Positions 52,904 to 61,310 of a stretch of DNA of 64,000 nucleotides are shown here, in pieces (the first letter of the stretch is position 1; every line of letters starts with the position of its first letter). The translations under genes and the position numbers were made by a program. The notes beneath the pieces are model-generated. The model searched no databases. It was not told the DNA's origin and saw only the letters and a program-made list of their open reading frames with translations. This DNA is from Streptomyces durocortorensis. Its GTDB lineage: Bacteria; Actinomycetota; Actinomycetes; Streptomycetales; Streptomycetaceae. The stretch lies in assembly GCF_031760065.1 (NCBI RefSeq), contig NZ_CP134500.1, positions 7,192,001 to 7,256,000 on the forward strand, read 5' to 3'.

Positions 52904-53575
52904 ATGGGGAAGTACGGAGATCGGCCAAAGAATCCGGACGCGCTGCTGCGAGCCGCCAGGAAGGTGTTCGGTACAGCCTGTCTGGCGTGGGGTACGACCC
53001 GACCCCGACCGGAGCTTGCCCACATCTGCGACTGGCCGACCGTCCGTCTGGCCACGGAGAGCGCGGTCAGGGGCATTCCCGAACGGATCGCTCATGTAGG
53101 CAAGCAGCATCGGCGCAGCACGTTCCACGACCTTGGCAATGTCGTGCCACTCTGCCCCAACCACCACACCTTGTTCGACGGCAACTATCCCGAGTTCGAC
53201 GTCGACACGGTTCTGGCCCTGCGTGACGCGGCCTTGCGTAATCCGGAGGTCCTGCTCCGCGTGGTCGATGTCATCATCGACGAACTGCGGGGCCGCCCCA
53301 ACCGGTGGATCGGCGCGGCCGCGGACGGCTGCCGGAAGTACAACCGGGCAACCGATCTCACAGCCCTGATCACCTTGCTGTCGTGGGTCCGCAAGGGCTT
53401 CGGGCTCGGCCTCGAACTCGGAGAGCCCCACCTCGTCGTCGACTGTGTCTCCGGAGGGCAGCATTACCACGTTGCCCTAGACCACGGAGCTGTGGACCAC
53501 TGCGCCGGGGACAGCAGCCAGTGCGCCACGGCTCGCACGCGGACGGTACGCGACACGGCCCCGCAGGGCCGCTGA
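52904..53575 (+). CDS. HNH endonuclease family protein
   Basis: The 223-residue protein has an HNH core: RPELAHICDWPTV, then STFHDLGNVVPLCPNHHTLF with the Asn and two His of the fold, followed by DGNYPEFD. It probably cuts DNA with a bound metal. The N-terminal ~40 residues (NPDALLRAARKVFGTACLAW) and a C-terminal region of ~100 residues are of unknown function. No methyltransferase, NTPase or other defence partner is adjacent. It is transcribed away from the transposase relic at 52494. Confidence 0.7.
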   Translation: MGKYGDRPKNPDALLRAARKVFGTACLAWGTTRPRPELAHICDWPTVRLATESAVRGIPERIAHVGKQHRRSTFHDLGNVVPLCPNHHTLFDGNYPEFDVDTVLALRDAALRNPEVLLRVVDVIIDELRGRPNRWIGAAADGCRKYNRATDLTALITLLSWVRKGFGLGLELGEPHLVVDCVSGGQHYHVALDHGAVDHCAGDSSQCATARTRTVRDTAPQGR

Positions 53576-53581
53576 CGCCGG

Positions 53582-53962
53582 TCAGGTGGCCTCCGCCGCG
53601 CTCAGCAGCTCCAGCCACAGCAGTTGGCCGGGCGATGCTGCATCTGGTCCGCACAGGGCGCACCTCTCTCCGTGGCCCGCGCGTCCCTGGCACGGCCGGT
53701 CATGCCGGTCCACTTCGTCGCGGACTTGCTCCGTCGTGCCCGACGACCGGTCCCACCCCTGGATCTCGCGCGTGAACTCGGCCAGCCCCGCCAGGGCGGT
53801 GATGAGCGTCTCCTGAAAGCTCCGCAGCGTTTCCACCTTGTGCGTATTGAAGTAGTCAGCCTCTGGATCGTCGCCATCCGTGAACCGGACGAAGGGGCGC
53901 CCCCGGGGGCCCGGGGCCCCGTTGGGCAGCGAGTACGCCCAGAGCCTACCGAACGACGCCAA
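53582..53962 (-). CDS. Hypothetical protein (126 aa)
   Basis: From ATG 53962 the product reads MASFGRLWAYSLPNGAPGPR, FVRFTDGDDPEADYFNTHKV and ETLRSFQETLITALAGLAEF, then a Cys/His-containing tail (CQGRAGHGERCALCGPD). It converges with the HNH gene, six bases away. The inverted repeat at 53980-54009 is placed like its operator. No family recognised. Confidence 0.5.
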   Translation of the reverse strand: MASFGRLWAYSLPNGAPGPRGRPFVRFTDGDDPEADYFNTHKVETLRSFQETLITALAGLAEFTREIQGWDRSSGTTEQVRDEVDRHDRPCQGRAGHGERCALCGPDAASPGQLLWLELLSAAEAT

Positions 53963-53979
53963 ATGACACGACGTCTTAC

Positions 53980-54009
53980 TTGAGCAATCGCTGAGGTTCC
54001 CTTGCTCAA
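53980..54009. promoter_or_regulatory. Inverted repeat TTGAGCAA upstream of 53962
   Basis: TTGAGCAA (53980-53987) and TTGCTCAA (54002-54009) form a perfect 8-bp inverted repeat with 14 bases between, 18 bases upstream of the start codon at 53962. This is the size and position of a dimeric regulator site. Confidence 0.4.
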
Positions 54010-54169
54010 TCCACCGGGCGAGCGTGAAAGAATGGATACTTTCAAGTCACCGTGGCGTAATTGAGCCCCCTGCGTCCGCCGCGACCCGACGGGATATCAC
54101 AACGGCTAAACGATGAGGCGGATCGGTCTTGGTGACCGCGTCCGCGTCAGGGGCTCAGCGTTGTCCGGG

Positions 54170-54310
54170 AAGGAGGGCTTGGCCGTGGATCGTGTCGGAT
54201 GGCCTGTGGGAGCGGATCGAGCAGGTGCTGCCCCGCAAGGAACGCCGGGGACTTCCGTACCAGCCTGAGATGGACGGAGTCAGCCGGACCTCATTGGCCG
54301 CGCTGCTGTA
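54170..54310 (+). pseudogene. IS5-family transposase N-terminal fragment
   Basis: WIVSDGLWERIEQVLPRKER and RGLPYQPEMDG match the start of IS5-family transposases (WIVSDELW..I.PLLP). The rest is lost. Confidence 0.5.
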
Positions 54311-54550
54311 CGGGGTGCTCAAAGCAGGGCGTGGGGCATACGCTTGGGCCATGACCACCACCGCGAATCCACGTACCGCCCGACAGGACCAGGACCCCGG
54401 ATGGGGCGTGACTGGGCCGTAGGTTCTGCAACCCCACGTGGCCGATGGGGGTAGGGCCTCGTGCGACGGCCGTTGGTCATCGCAGAACCATGGGGCGGGC
54501 CGGGGTGGGTAGCCCATGCGACCAGGGCGGTTTCGTCGAAGGGGCACGCG

Positions 54551-54770
54551 GTCGCGGAGCTGACCTTCGGGTTCTGACGCCTGCTGGCCCGCCGCTACCA
54601 GGGCAACCTCTGGGGCCTGGCCGTACGCCCCGCCTTCCCTCACCTCCAGCCGCAGACTCGGTGGTTGGCGGAAGAACCGAGGCCGACCGTACGCCGCGAG
54701 GCGCCCGGCCAGCCGGATGCTGGCACCGCCGACCAGGACAGCGGGCGACCACATTGGCCGCAAGGAAGAC
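54551..54770 (+). pseudogene. Abi/HEPN-like C-terminal relic with in-frame stop
   Basis: The frame reads VAELTFGF, TGA (54575-54577), then RLLARRYQGNLWGLAVRPAF. Related proteins have LTFGFW..LL..RY...LW, so the stop replaces the conserved Trp codon (TGG to TGA). The family includes Abi-like and HEPN-type proteins. The N-terminus is missing. Confidence 0.35.
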
Positions 54771-54869
54771 CATGAGGGGCACGCCGAGGACCCGCCGTTC
54801 TAGCCTCGGGCTTTCAAGAGGTGTGCTGTCCGAAGCGTGATCGAAAACGCGAGAAGTGCTCCTGACCTG

Positions 54870-54980
54870 AAACGATAGGACTTGTCGAGGGTCCAGATCG
54901 TGCCGTGGAAAGAAGCACTTCTCAGGTGAAGAAGCGTATCGGGTCGTACCCGCGTGTCTCGGTCACGGGCTCTCCTCGGG
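54870..54980 (+). pseudogene. IS1380-type end and transposase N-terminal fragment
   Basis: KKRIGSYPRVSVTGSPR at about 54925 is the typical start of IS1380-family transposases. AGAAGTGCTCCTGACCTG and AGAAGCACTTCTCAGGTGA flank the stretch before it, like an IS end with a sub-repeat. Homology stops within 20 codons. Confidence 0.5.
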
Positions 54981-55168
54981 TCGACCGTTCCTTCGATTCT
55001 CCCCTGTCGGTGCCAATGGGTGTGGCCGCGACCGCGTCTGCAGCCCTCTGCGAGGGCCTGGAGAGCAATGGCGATGACGCCTCGAATGCCGACGCCATCC
55101 CAGTTCGTCCGGCGTGTCCAGCGTGGACACGTACGACGGGCGGGACGATGGTCCGGCCGTCATCGACC

Positions 55169-55321
55169 TCAGCAGCGACCTGCCCCGCCTCGACTGGAAC
55201 GCGGTCTCCCCCCTGGTGCCAGGCGGCGGGCGGCATCGATGCCGTGGCGCTCCGCCCACCGCTCGATGGGCGCCTGGCGCTCGGCGGCCGTCGGGTCCAG
55301 GGCCGGGGAATGTGTGGTCAC
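55169..55321 (-). pseudogene. Broken downstream partner of 55318-55749
   Basis: GTG 55321 overlaps the TGA of the upstream gene (CGGTGACC) and opens TTHSPALDPTAAERQAPIER, AERHGIDAARRLAPGG, after which the sequence seems to continue in another frame (DRVPVEAGQVAAEVDDGRTI). It was probably a second gene of the operon. Family unknown. Confidence 0.35.
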
Positions 55322-55749
55322 CGCTTCCTCCGTCCCCGGTGGAAGCCCTGCCGGTGGGCCTGGTGGTGGGCGCCGCGCAGTCGGCGGCCCTCGCGGTAGT
55401 GGTGATCGGCCAGTTCGGCCAGGGCGCGGCGCAGGTGCTCCAGGCGCCCGCCGTCGTCCACCGCCGGGGGCTCGGACGCCGGCAGGTAGGTGCAGTGGGT
55501 GCGCAGCCAGGCGTGGGCTACGGTGCGGGCGGTGGAGGGCGAGGGCCACTCCATGCCCTCGTCGTCCACGCGTACGCGGACGACCTCGACGCCGACCGCC
55601 GTGGCCGGGTCGGCGGACGCCTCGGGCGGGTTGTACCGGTCCGTACGCAGGAGGGCACCGCTCTCCCGCTCCCGCCAGATCTGGTGCAGGCCGACCGGCA
55701 CGACGGTGTCGATGCCGGGCAGGCCGTCCTCCTGGTAGTTGTCGCTCAC
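55318..55749 (-). CDS. Hypothetical protein (143 aa)
   Basis: From ATG 55749 the product reads MSDNYQEDGLPGIDTVVPVG, LHQIWRERESGALLRTDRYN and VGVEVVRVRVDDEGMEWPSP, then a helical, Arg/His-rich C-terminus (RRALAELADHHYREGRRLRG). Soluble; codon use normal. It resembles uncharacterised Streptomyces accessory-region proteins. A broken partner gene follows with a four-base overlap. Confidence 0.5.
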   Translation of the reverse strand: MSDNYQEDGLPGIDTVVPVGLHQIWRERESGALLRTDRYNPPEASADPATAVGVEVVRVRVDDEGMEWPSPSTARTVAHAWLRTHCTYLPASEPPAVDDGGRLEHLRRALAELADHHYREGRRLRGAHHQAHRQGFHRGRRKR

Positions 55750-55888
55750 GAGTGGGGTGCCCTCCCTCTGATTGTCGCGGACGGTCAGCCCTCGGCCGAC
55801 CGGTTCGTCTGCTCCTTCGTCTGCCGTCTCATCCGTCGACCGTGGTGTGCAGGATGCCGCCGTCGCTCGCGTCGCCAGTGCGGCTCAA

Positions 55889-57268
55889 GGGACTGTAAAA
55901 CGATCGGTGTAACTCCTGATCAAGGAAGATGCATCGATGACCAGCGACAACGTGACCGTGGCCGAGTCCGTCAAGGCCGCTGAGCCGCAGCCGGCGAAGA
56001 AGGTGGACGACCAGCTCATCGATGAGTTGGTCGGCCGGGCTCAGGCCGAGGGCCTGCAGCTGACCGGCGAGGGTGGGCTGCTCCAGCAGCTGACCAAGCG
56101 GCTCCGGAGTCCGCCCTGGAGGGCGAGATCACCGATCACCTCGGCTATGACAAGCACGACCCGGCGGGGAAGAACGGCGGCAACAGCCGCAACGGAACCC
56201 GTGGCAAGACCGTGCTGACCGATGTCGGCCCGGTGGAGATAGCCGTGCCCCGTGACCGCGAGGGCTCCTTCGAACCGAAGATCGTCAGGAAGCGGCAGAG
56301 GCGTCTGTCGGGCGTCGACGAGATGGTCATTTCTCTCGCCGCGAAGGGGCTGACGACCGGCGAGGTCCAGGCTCACCTGTCCGAGGTCTATGGCGCCGAG
56401 GTGTCGCGGCTGACGATCTCCACGATCACCGACAAGGTCCTCGAGGGCATGGCCGAGTGGCAGAACAGGCCCCTGGACTCGGTCTATCCAGTGATCTTCA
56501 TCGACGCGCTCCACGTGAAGATCCGCGATGGCGCGGTGGCGAACCGGCCCATCTACGTGGCCCTGGCCGTCGCCGTCGAGGGCCGACGGGACATTCTGGG
56601 GCTGTGGGCCGGCGACGGCGGCAAGGGCGCCAAGCACTGGATGCACATCCTGACCGAGATCAAGAACCGCGGAGTGAACGACGTCCTCATGCTGGTCTGC
56701 GACGGGCTCAAGGGCCTGCCCGGGGCAGTCGAGGCCGTCTGGCCCCGCACCACCGTCCAGACCTGCGTGGTCCACCTGCTGCGGAACTCCTTCCGCTATG
56801 CCGCCCGCCAGGACTGGGACAAGATCGCCAAGCTCCTCAAGCCCGTCTATACCGCGGCGACCGAGGAAGCCGCACTCGAGCGGTTCGCGGAGTTCGCCGA
56901 CGCGTGGGGCAAGAAGTATCCGGCGATCGTCCGGCTCTGGGAGAACGCCTGGGAGGAGTTCACTCCGTTCCTCCGGTTCGACACCGAGATCCGCCGCATC
57001 GTCTGCACGACGAACGCCATCGAGTCGGTGAACGCCCGGATCCGGCGGGCAGTCAGGGCTCGCGGGCACTTCCCGAACGAGCAGGCCGCCTTGAAGTGCG
57101 TCTACATGGCGATCATGTCGCTGGACCCGACCGGCAAGGGCCAGGCCCGCTGGACCATGCGCTGGAAGTCCGCCCTGAACGCCTTCGACATCACCTTCGA
57201 CGGCCGCCTCTCCGCAGCACGCCGGTAACCCTCAACCACCCCAGATACACCGCTCGATTGACAGCCCC
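55889..57268 (+). mobile_element. IS256-family element
   Basis: The left end GGGACTGTAAAACGATCGGT (55889) and the reverse complement of the right end, GGGGCTGTCAATCGAGCGGT (from 57268), are imperfect inverted repeats of about 26 bases. The element is about 1.38 kb. The next IS starts four bases further on, so no target duplication can be read on that side. Confidence 0.75.
55937..57228 (+). pseudogene. IS256-family transposase with a single frameshift
   Basis: ATG 55937 opens TVAESVKAAEPQPAKKVDDQ and GEGGLLQQLTKRL. One base is then missing at about 56105, and the homology LESALEGEITDHLGYD continues in the next frame, which runs uninterrupted from 56212. There SVYPVIFIDALHVKIRDG (Asp), VLMLVCDGLKGLPGAVEA (Asp) and CTTNAIESVNARIRRAVRAR (Glu) give a full DDE. 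Apart from the missing base the gene is intact; an internal start could still make a protein lacking the N-terminal DNA-binding part. Confidence 0.75.
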
Positions 57269-57272
57269 GCTC

Positions 57273-57812
57273 GTAACTGACCGTTTCAGAATGAGTTGAG
57301 CTCCGGGTCTTGCACTTGCCGATCTTGGTCGGCAGGGTGTCGGGGTGCGTGCTGATCTTGTTCCTGACGACCTGTGGGAGCGGGTGGCCCCGCTGCTACC
57401 ACCCGCTCCCGAACGGCGCCGCGGGTATCCCGGGCGTCTTCGCATGCCAGACCGGGCGGCTCTCGCGGGCCTCTTGTACGTCCTGCGGACCGGCGTCGCG
57501 TGGCGCGACGTTCCGGCCGAGACTGTGGGCTGCGCCGGAGTCACGGCCTGGCGCCGGTTGCGGGACTGGACCGACGCCGGCGTCTGGCCGCGTCTGCATG
57601 CCGCCCTGCTGGCCGAACTGCGCGGCACGGACCTGCTGGACCTGGAGGACTCCGCCGTGGACGGATCGCATGTGCGGGCCATCAAAGGGGGGATCACGTC
57701 GGCCCCTCGCCCGTCGACCGCTCCGCATCCGCTACGAACGATAACCCGACATCCACCAGGGCCTGCCCGAACTGGCCTGCAGCCTCATATGCCTCCGGAG
57801 CCTCCGAAAAAG
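57273..57812 (+). mobile_element. IS5-type element copy 1 with large internal deletion
   Basis: It begins with GTAACTGACCGTTTCAGAAT, the same terminal sequence as the element at 61306. The transposase N-terminus (VPDDLWERVAPLLPPAPERR, DLEDSAVDGSHVRAIKGGIT) is intact to about 57718. The reading then jumps to RIRYER and LPELACSLICLRSLRKS, so about 290 bases are missing. The right end is gone; the sequence runs into the methyltransferase relic at 57812. The AAAGGGGGG slip site is preserved. Confidence 0.65.
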
Positions 57813-58270
57813 TGAGCGGTGGGGGCGATGGAGTCGGGCAGGTACATCACGACGCTGTGGCAGCACACCGCGTCGAACGAGTCGTCGGCGAAGGGCAGTG
57901 CGTCGATGTCGCCCTCGACCAGGGTCACCCGCTCGGCGAGCTCCGGGGCGGCGGCGATCCGTTCGGCTGCGGCGCTGAGCATGCCGGCGGACCTCTCCAC
58001 GCCGGTGACCTGGTGTCCGGCGGCCGCCAGGCGCCACACCATCTCCCCGTCGCCACACCCCACGTCCAGGACCCGCGCCGGGCCACCGCCGAGCTCGGCG
58101 AGAACCCGGCGGGCGGTGATGTCGTGCCGCAGCCGACCGCGGCCGCCGCTGGAGTAGGCGGCGTACGCACCACCCACGTCCGCGAAGTCGGAGGGCGCAT
58201 GGCTCATAGGGTCCTGAGCTCCCAATCGGTCCCGTGCTCGGCGAGGCAAGATAACGCTGCTGTTGGTCAT
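57785..58270 (-). pseudogene. SAM methyltransferase, C-terminus cut off by an IS
   Basis: ATG 58270 (or the inner MSHAPSDF) leads to ADVGGAYAAYSSGGRGRLRH, ARVLDVGCGDGEMVWRLAAA (motif I) and ALPFADDSFDAVCCHSVVMY, the first two thirds of a Methyltransf_11 domain. At 57812 it runs into the end of the IS5-type copy and stops. The lost part includes the last strands of the fold. The ATG overlaps the Nudix stop (ATGA). Confidence 0.6.
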
Positions 58271-58826
58271 GCGTTCCCCCAGGTGTCGACGTACGCGGCC
58301 ACGCCGGTGCGGCGCGCCTCCTCCACGGCGCGCAGCCGCACGAAATCGCGGGCCGGCATCAAGGCCTCCCACTCGGCCAGGGGCAGGACGCGGACCTCGT
58401 CGTGCTCGCGCGGGTCGAGCGTGATTCCCCGGATCTGTTCAGCGGTGAGGCGACCGCCGTCGAAGATCAGCTGCAGCGCGTGCTGTACGGACGTCGCGCC
58501 CGGGGCTGGCCGTACACGGTGGCCAGCAGCCGGGGTGGACCCACAGCGGTCATGCCGGTCTCTTCCCGGCACTCGCGTACCACCGCGTCCCAGGGCCGCT
58601 CGCCCAGATCGATCGCGCCGCCGATCATGTGCCAGGGGTGGCCGGGGGAGTAGACGGAGTGCAGCTGGAGTGGCCGGTCGTTCTCGTCGGTGACGTAGAG
58701 GCACACGTAGGCGGCCGCCCGGAGCAGTGAATCGGCGTAGACCTGCGGTGGCACCCACGAGGAGACCGGCTGCGCACCGGTCACCGCGCCGACGTCGGCA
58801 GGTGGGCGGTGGCGGGTCATCCGCAT
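58267..58826 (-). pseudogene. Nudix hydrolase, frameshifted
   Basis: The first frame from ATG 58826 contains the Nudix box GGAIDLGERPWDAVVRECRE, then ETGM, which is complete. At about 58490 the frame is lost after LATVYGQPR, and the C-terminal half (SVQHALQLIFDGGRLTAEQI, HDEVRVLPLAEWEALMPARD) lies in the next frame to 58267. Restored length (~185 residues) is normal. It sits between the lipoprotein and methyltransferase genes with overlapping start and stop codons, so the three formed an operon. Confidence 0.6.
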
Positions 58827-59287
58827 CAGCGCAGGGCCGCGATCCTGCCCCCGCCTGGCAGCTCCGCCGAGATCGCGCTGTGCTCCGGACGGCCTCCCAA
58901 GGCGGTGTTGTAGCGCACCAGTTCAGCCGTGGACAGCTTCGCCGCGTACGCGATGGTGGGGTCGTTCTTCCTGGCGTGCTCCACCTTCCGCTGGATGCGC
59001 CCGCCGTAGCCGTGTTCCTGGGCCCATTCCACGTCGTCCACGACGTAGCCGGAGCTGCGGCTCTCCTCGTCGCTGAGGTCGTTCGAGCCCCAGTACCGGA
59101 AGCCCTTCTCGGCCATGCACTTCTCGATGAGTTTCTGCTCGGCCAGTTCGAGGGTCCTGAGCTCCGGGTCGCTCAGCCTCTCCGAGGTGAGGGAGGGGGA
59201 GACGGAGGGGGAGGCCACAGCCGTGCACGCGGCCAGCGAGCTTCCCACCACCACCGATATCCCTATGGCCATCAGAACGCGCTTCAT
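58826..59287 (-). CDS. Small lipoprotein
   Basis: From ATG 59287 the 153-residue precursor has a lipoprotein signal peptide, RVLMAIGISVVVGSSLAAC, with the lipobox SLAAC. The mature protein is charged (LRTLELAEQKLIEKCMAEKG, FRYWGSNDLSDEESRSSGYV, AQEHGYGGRIQRKVEHARKN) and resembles uncharacterised actinomycete lipoproteins. Its stop shares a base with the Nudix start. The run of 12 G on its coding strand, ten bases upstream of the ATG, occupies the ribosome-binding-site position. Confidence 0.7.
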   Translation of the reverse strand: MKRVLMAIGISVVVGSSLAACTAVASPSVSPSLTSERLSDPELRTLELAEQKLIEKCMAEKGFRYWGSNDLSDEESRSSGYVVDDVEWAQEHGYGGRIQRKVEHARKNDPTIAYAAKLSTAELVRYNTALGGRPEHSAISAELPGGGRIAALR

Positions 59288-59296
59288 GCGATGGGT

Positions 59297-59308
59297 CCCC
59301 CCCCCCCC
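59297..59308 (-). repeat. Poly-G tract (12) at the lipoprotein translation start
   Basis: Twelve consecutive C on the plus strand give G12 on the coding strand, 10 to 21 bases before the ATG at 59287. Tract length would change the spacing of any ribosome-binding site. Confidence 0.6.
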
Positions 59309-59360
59309 GCGCCCTCCGTGTGGCTGCGACGCCCTCGGCGGCGCACTCACACCATCGTGG

Positions 59361-59384
59361 TGGGGGTGGGGGTGGGGGTGGGGG
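59361..59384 (+). repeat. G-quadruplex-type repeat, four TGGGGG units
   Basis: TGGGGG is repeated four times without interruption, which fits the consensus for a very stable intramolecular G-quadruplex. It lies about 75 bases upstream of the lipoprotein start on the non-coding strand. Confidence 0.7.
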
Positions 59385-59488
59385 CAGCGGTACCTCGTAC
59401 GTCCGAGGGGTGCTCGTGCCCGCACATGGCGCCGAGGGCGGCGGCCCTCAGGGGGGGGCGCCGCCCTCGGCGTCGTACGGGAAGAGCG

Positions 59489-59959
59489 TCAGCGCTTGGC
59501 GCAGTAACCGGTGAAGTTGTTGTTGCTCTTGTAGAACCGCGGCCACTTGATCGCGTCGCGGGTGTTCGGGCCGTAGATTCCGTCAGCCGCGGTGCCTGCC
59601 TTGCCCTGCGCGTACTTGAGAGCCGAATAGGTCGCCGGGCCGAAGGCCCCGTCGATGGCGATGCTTCGCCCGTAACACAGGACCAGCGCTCGCTGCAGCT
59701 TCTTGACGTGGATGCCGTTGGCGCCCTGGGACATCTCGCAGGTGATGCTTCCACCGCTGGTGGCGGGGAGGTGGATGTAGGTGGTGGTCGACTTCGAGAT
59801 CGTCTTCGACGAGGAGCAGTAGGCGGCCAGCGCGCCGAACTCCGCCTCCTGTACGGCGACCGGTCCGGCCTTGGGCGCGGCGACGGCGGCCGGGGCCGCG
59901 GCCCCCAGTCCGGTGAGCATGACCGTTGCGGCCCCGAGTGCCGCGAGCTTGAGCTTCAT
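59489..59959 (-). CDS. Secreted peptidoglycan-binding-like protein
   Basis: The 156-residue precursor has a Sec signal peptide (KLAALGAATVMLTGLGAAAP, cleavage near AVAA). The mature part carries GANGIHVKKLQRALVLCYGR and DGAFGPATYSALKYAQGKAG, the PG_binding_1 pattern (G.V..LQ..L, DG.FG..T), plus three cysteines. It should bind cell-wall glycan in the envelope. The regulator gene at 60076 diverges from it across 116 bases, the second example of this pairing in the window. Confidence 0.7.
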   Translation of the reverse strand: MKLKLAALGAATVMLTGLGAAAPAAVAAPKAGPVAVQEAEFGALAAYCSSSKTISKSTTTYIHLPATSGGSITCEMSQGANGIHVKKLQRALVLCYGRSIAIDGAFGPATYSALKYAQGKAGTAADGIYGPNTRDAIKWPRFYKSNNNFTGYCAKR

Positions 59960-60075
59960 CTCGTTCCCCCTTCATGTTCTTTCTTATTCCGGCGTGTCCA
60001 CTTTTGCTGAGTGACACCGGCCGGGCCATGCTGTTGCAGCTGAACGCAAAAGCTGAGCTCATCAGGGGGAATGAG

Positions 60076-61077
60076 ATGCTCCGCGTCCACTTCAGCGACG
60101 CCGACCTGGGCAGAACACAGGTGGCCGCCGCGCCGGATCCGCTCTGGGAGATCGCCACCAGCCTGCACCGTTTCCAGGTACGGGACGGCCGCTGGGCCTA
60201 CGCGCAATGGCACAGGTCCGTCCGTGCCCACCTGGGGGAGAAGGGGCTCGAACGCGCCTTTCGTACCGTGCTGTTACCGCTCTTCCCGAGGGCCGCCTAC
60301 TTTCCGGACTTCCTGACTCCGGTCCAGGCGGGCCAGGGCTTGGACGCCGGGCTCGACGCCATCCTGGCCACACCACCCCGTCGGATCCTGGAGGAAGTGG
60401 CCATCCTCGACCGCGTGGTCGGAGCCCCTTCCTGGGCCCCGCGACTGGCCGAGACGCAGACGCGCCTCGAACTCGTGCGGGTGCTGCGCGCCTATCACGA
60501 GGTCGCCATCGCCCCGTACAGCGAACACATCCAGGCCCACATCGACGCCGAACGGTCGGCGCGCTGCCGAGGGCTTCTGGACGGCGGTGTCGAGGGGATG
60601 CTGGCCGGCCTCAGCTCCACGATGCGCTGGCAACGGCCCGTCCTGCACGTCGAATACCCGCCGGAGGACCGGGATCTGTGGCTGGGCGGCCGGGGGATCA
60701 AGCTCGTCCCGTCGTACTTCTCCTGGCGCGCGCCGACCAGTCTCGCCGACCCCGGGCTGCCGCCGGTCCTGTGCTACCCGGTGCTCCGCGAACCGCCCGC
60801 CCCGCCGCCGGACACCGAGGGCCCCGCGGCCGCACCTCTGACGGCCCTCCTGGGGCGGGCCCGGGCCGCCGCGCTGTGCGCCGTGGCCGCGGGCGCCACG
60901 ACCGGGGAGATCGCCCGTGCTGCCGGGGTGTCCGCGTCCTCTGCCAGCCGGCATGCCACCGCGCTGCGCGACGCGGGGCTCATCACCAGCAGCCGGCATG
61001 CCGCGACCGTGCTGCACACCCTCACTCCGGTCGGGGCGTCCGTACTCCGTGCCGGTACGCGCACGGCGGAGGCGTGA
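60076..61077 (+). CDS. ArsR-like winged-helix regulator (paralogue 2)
   Basis: ATG 60076 follows GGGGGA by six bases. The 333-residue protein begins LRVHFSDADLGRTQVAAAPD and ends with a winged helix (LCAVAAGATTGEIARAAGVS, then ASSASRHATALRDAGLITSS). It shares its layout with the protein at 44352-45377, including EVAIAPYSEHIQAHIDAERS in the middle. The divergent gene 59489-59959 is its likely target. The terminator at 61089-61120 closes the unit. Confidence 0.75.
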   Translation: MLRVHFSDADLGRTQVAAAPDPLWEIATSLHRFQVRDGRWAYAQWHRSVRAHLGEKGLERAFRTVLLPLFPRAAYFPDFLTPVQAGQGLDAGLDAILATPPRRILEEVAILDRVVGAPSWAPRLAETQTRLELVRVLRAYHEVAIAPYSEHIQAHIDAERSARCRGLLDGGVEGMLAGLSSTMRWQRPVLHVEYPPEDRDLWLGGRGIKLVPSYFSWRAPTSLADPGLPPVLCYPVLREPPAPPPDTEGPAAAPLTALLGRARAAALCAVAAGATTGEIARAAGVSASSASRHATALRDAGLITSSRHAATVLHTLTPVGASVLRAGTRTAEA

Positions 61078-61088
61078 GGCACACGGAA

Positions 61089-61120
61089 GCCCGTCCCACC
61101 TCGATGAGGGCGGGACGGGC
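61089..61120 (+). terminator. Hairpin after the regulator gene
   Basis: GCCCGTCCC (61089-61097) pairs with GGGACGGGC (61112-61120), a 9-bp perfect stem with a 14-base loop, twelve bases after the stop. Confidence 0.6.
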
Positions 61121-61166
61121 CTCTTCACGTACGTACGTAAGGGCCCGCAGAGAATCAACATGCTGG

Positions 61167-61310
61167 TTTGATCTTCTTCGGCGGGTGGCTGCCGTACCTG
61201 TCGAGGTGGGCAGCCACGTCTGTCGGAGTGCGGAATCTGGCGGTTGAGGATGGGATCGGGTGATCGTGCGCGGCCAGGAGTGGCCGTACTTCCTGGACGG
61301 CCCGTGTAAC
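61167..61310 (-). pseudogene. Transposase C-terminal fragment
   Basis: The minus strand reads VQEVRPLLAAHDHPIPSSTA, RFRTPTDVAAHLDRYG, HPPKKIKPAC and stops. This is the C-terminal tail of a DDE transposase of the ISAzo13-like kind as far as I can judge. Upstream it is cut by the IS starting at 61306. Confidence 0.4.

Noticed and set aside
54155..54763. Minus-strand open frame of 202 codons
   Set aside because: It overlaps two plus-strand relics with recognisable protein motifs and has none itself.
58727..60010. Plus-strand open frame of 427 codons
   Set aside because: Antisense of the lipoprotein and secreted-protein genes and crosses the G-quadruplex repeat; no family resemblance.
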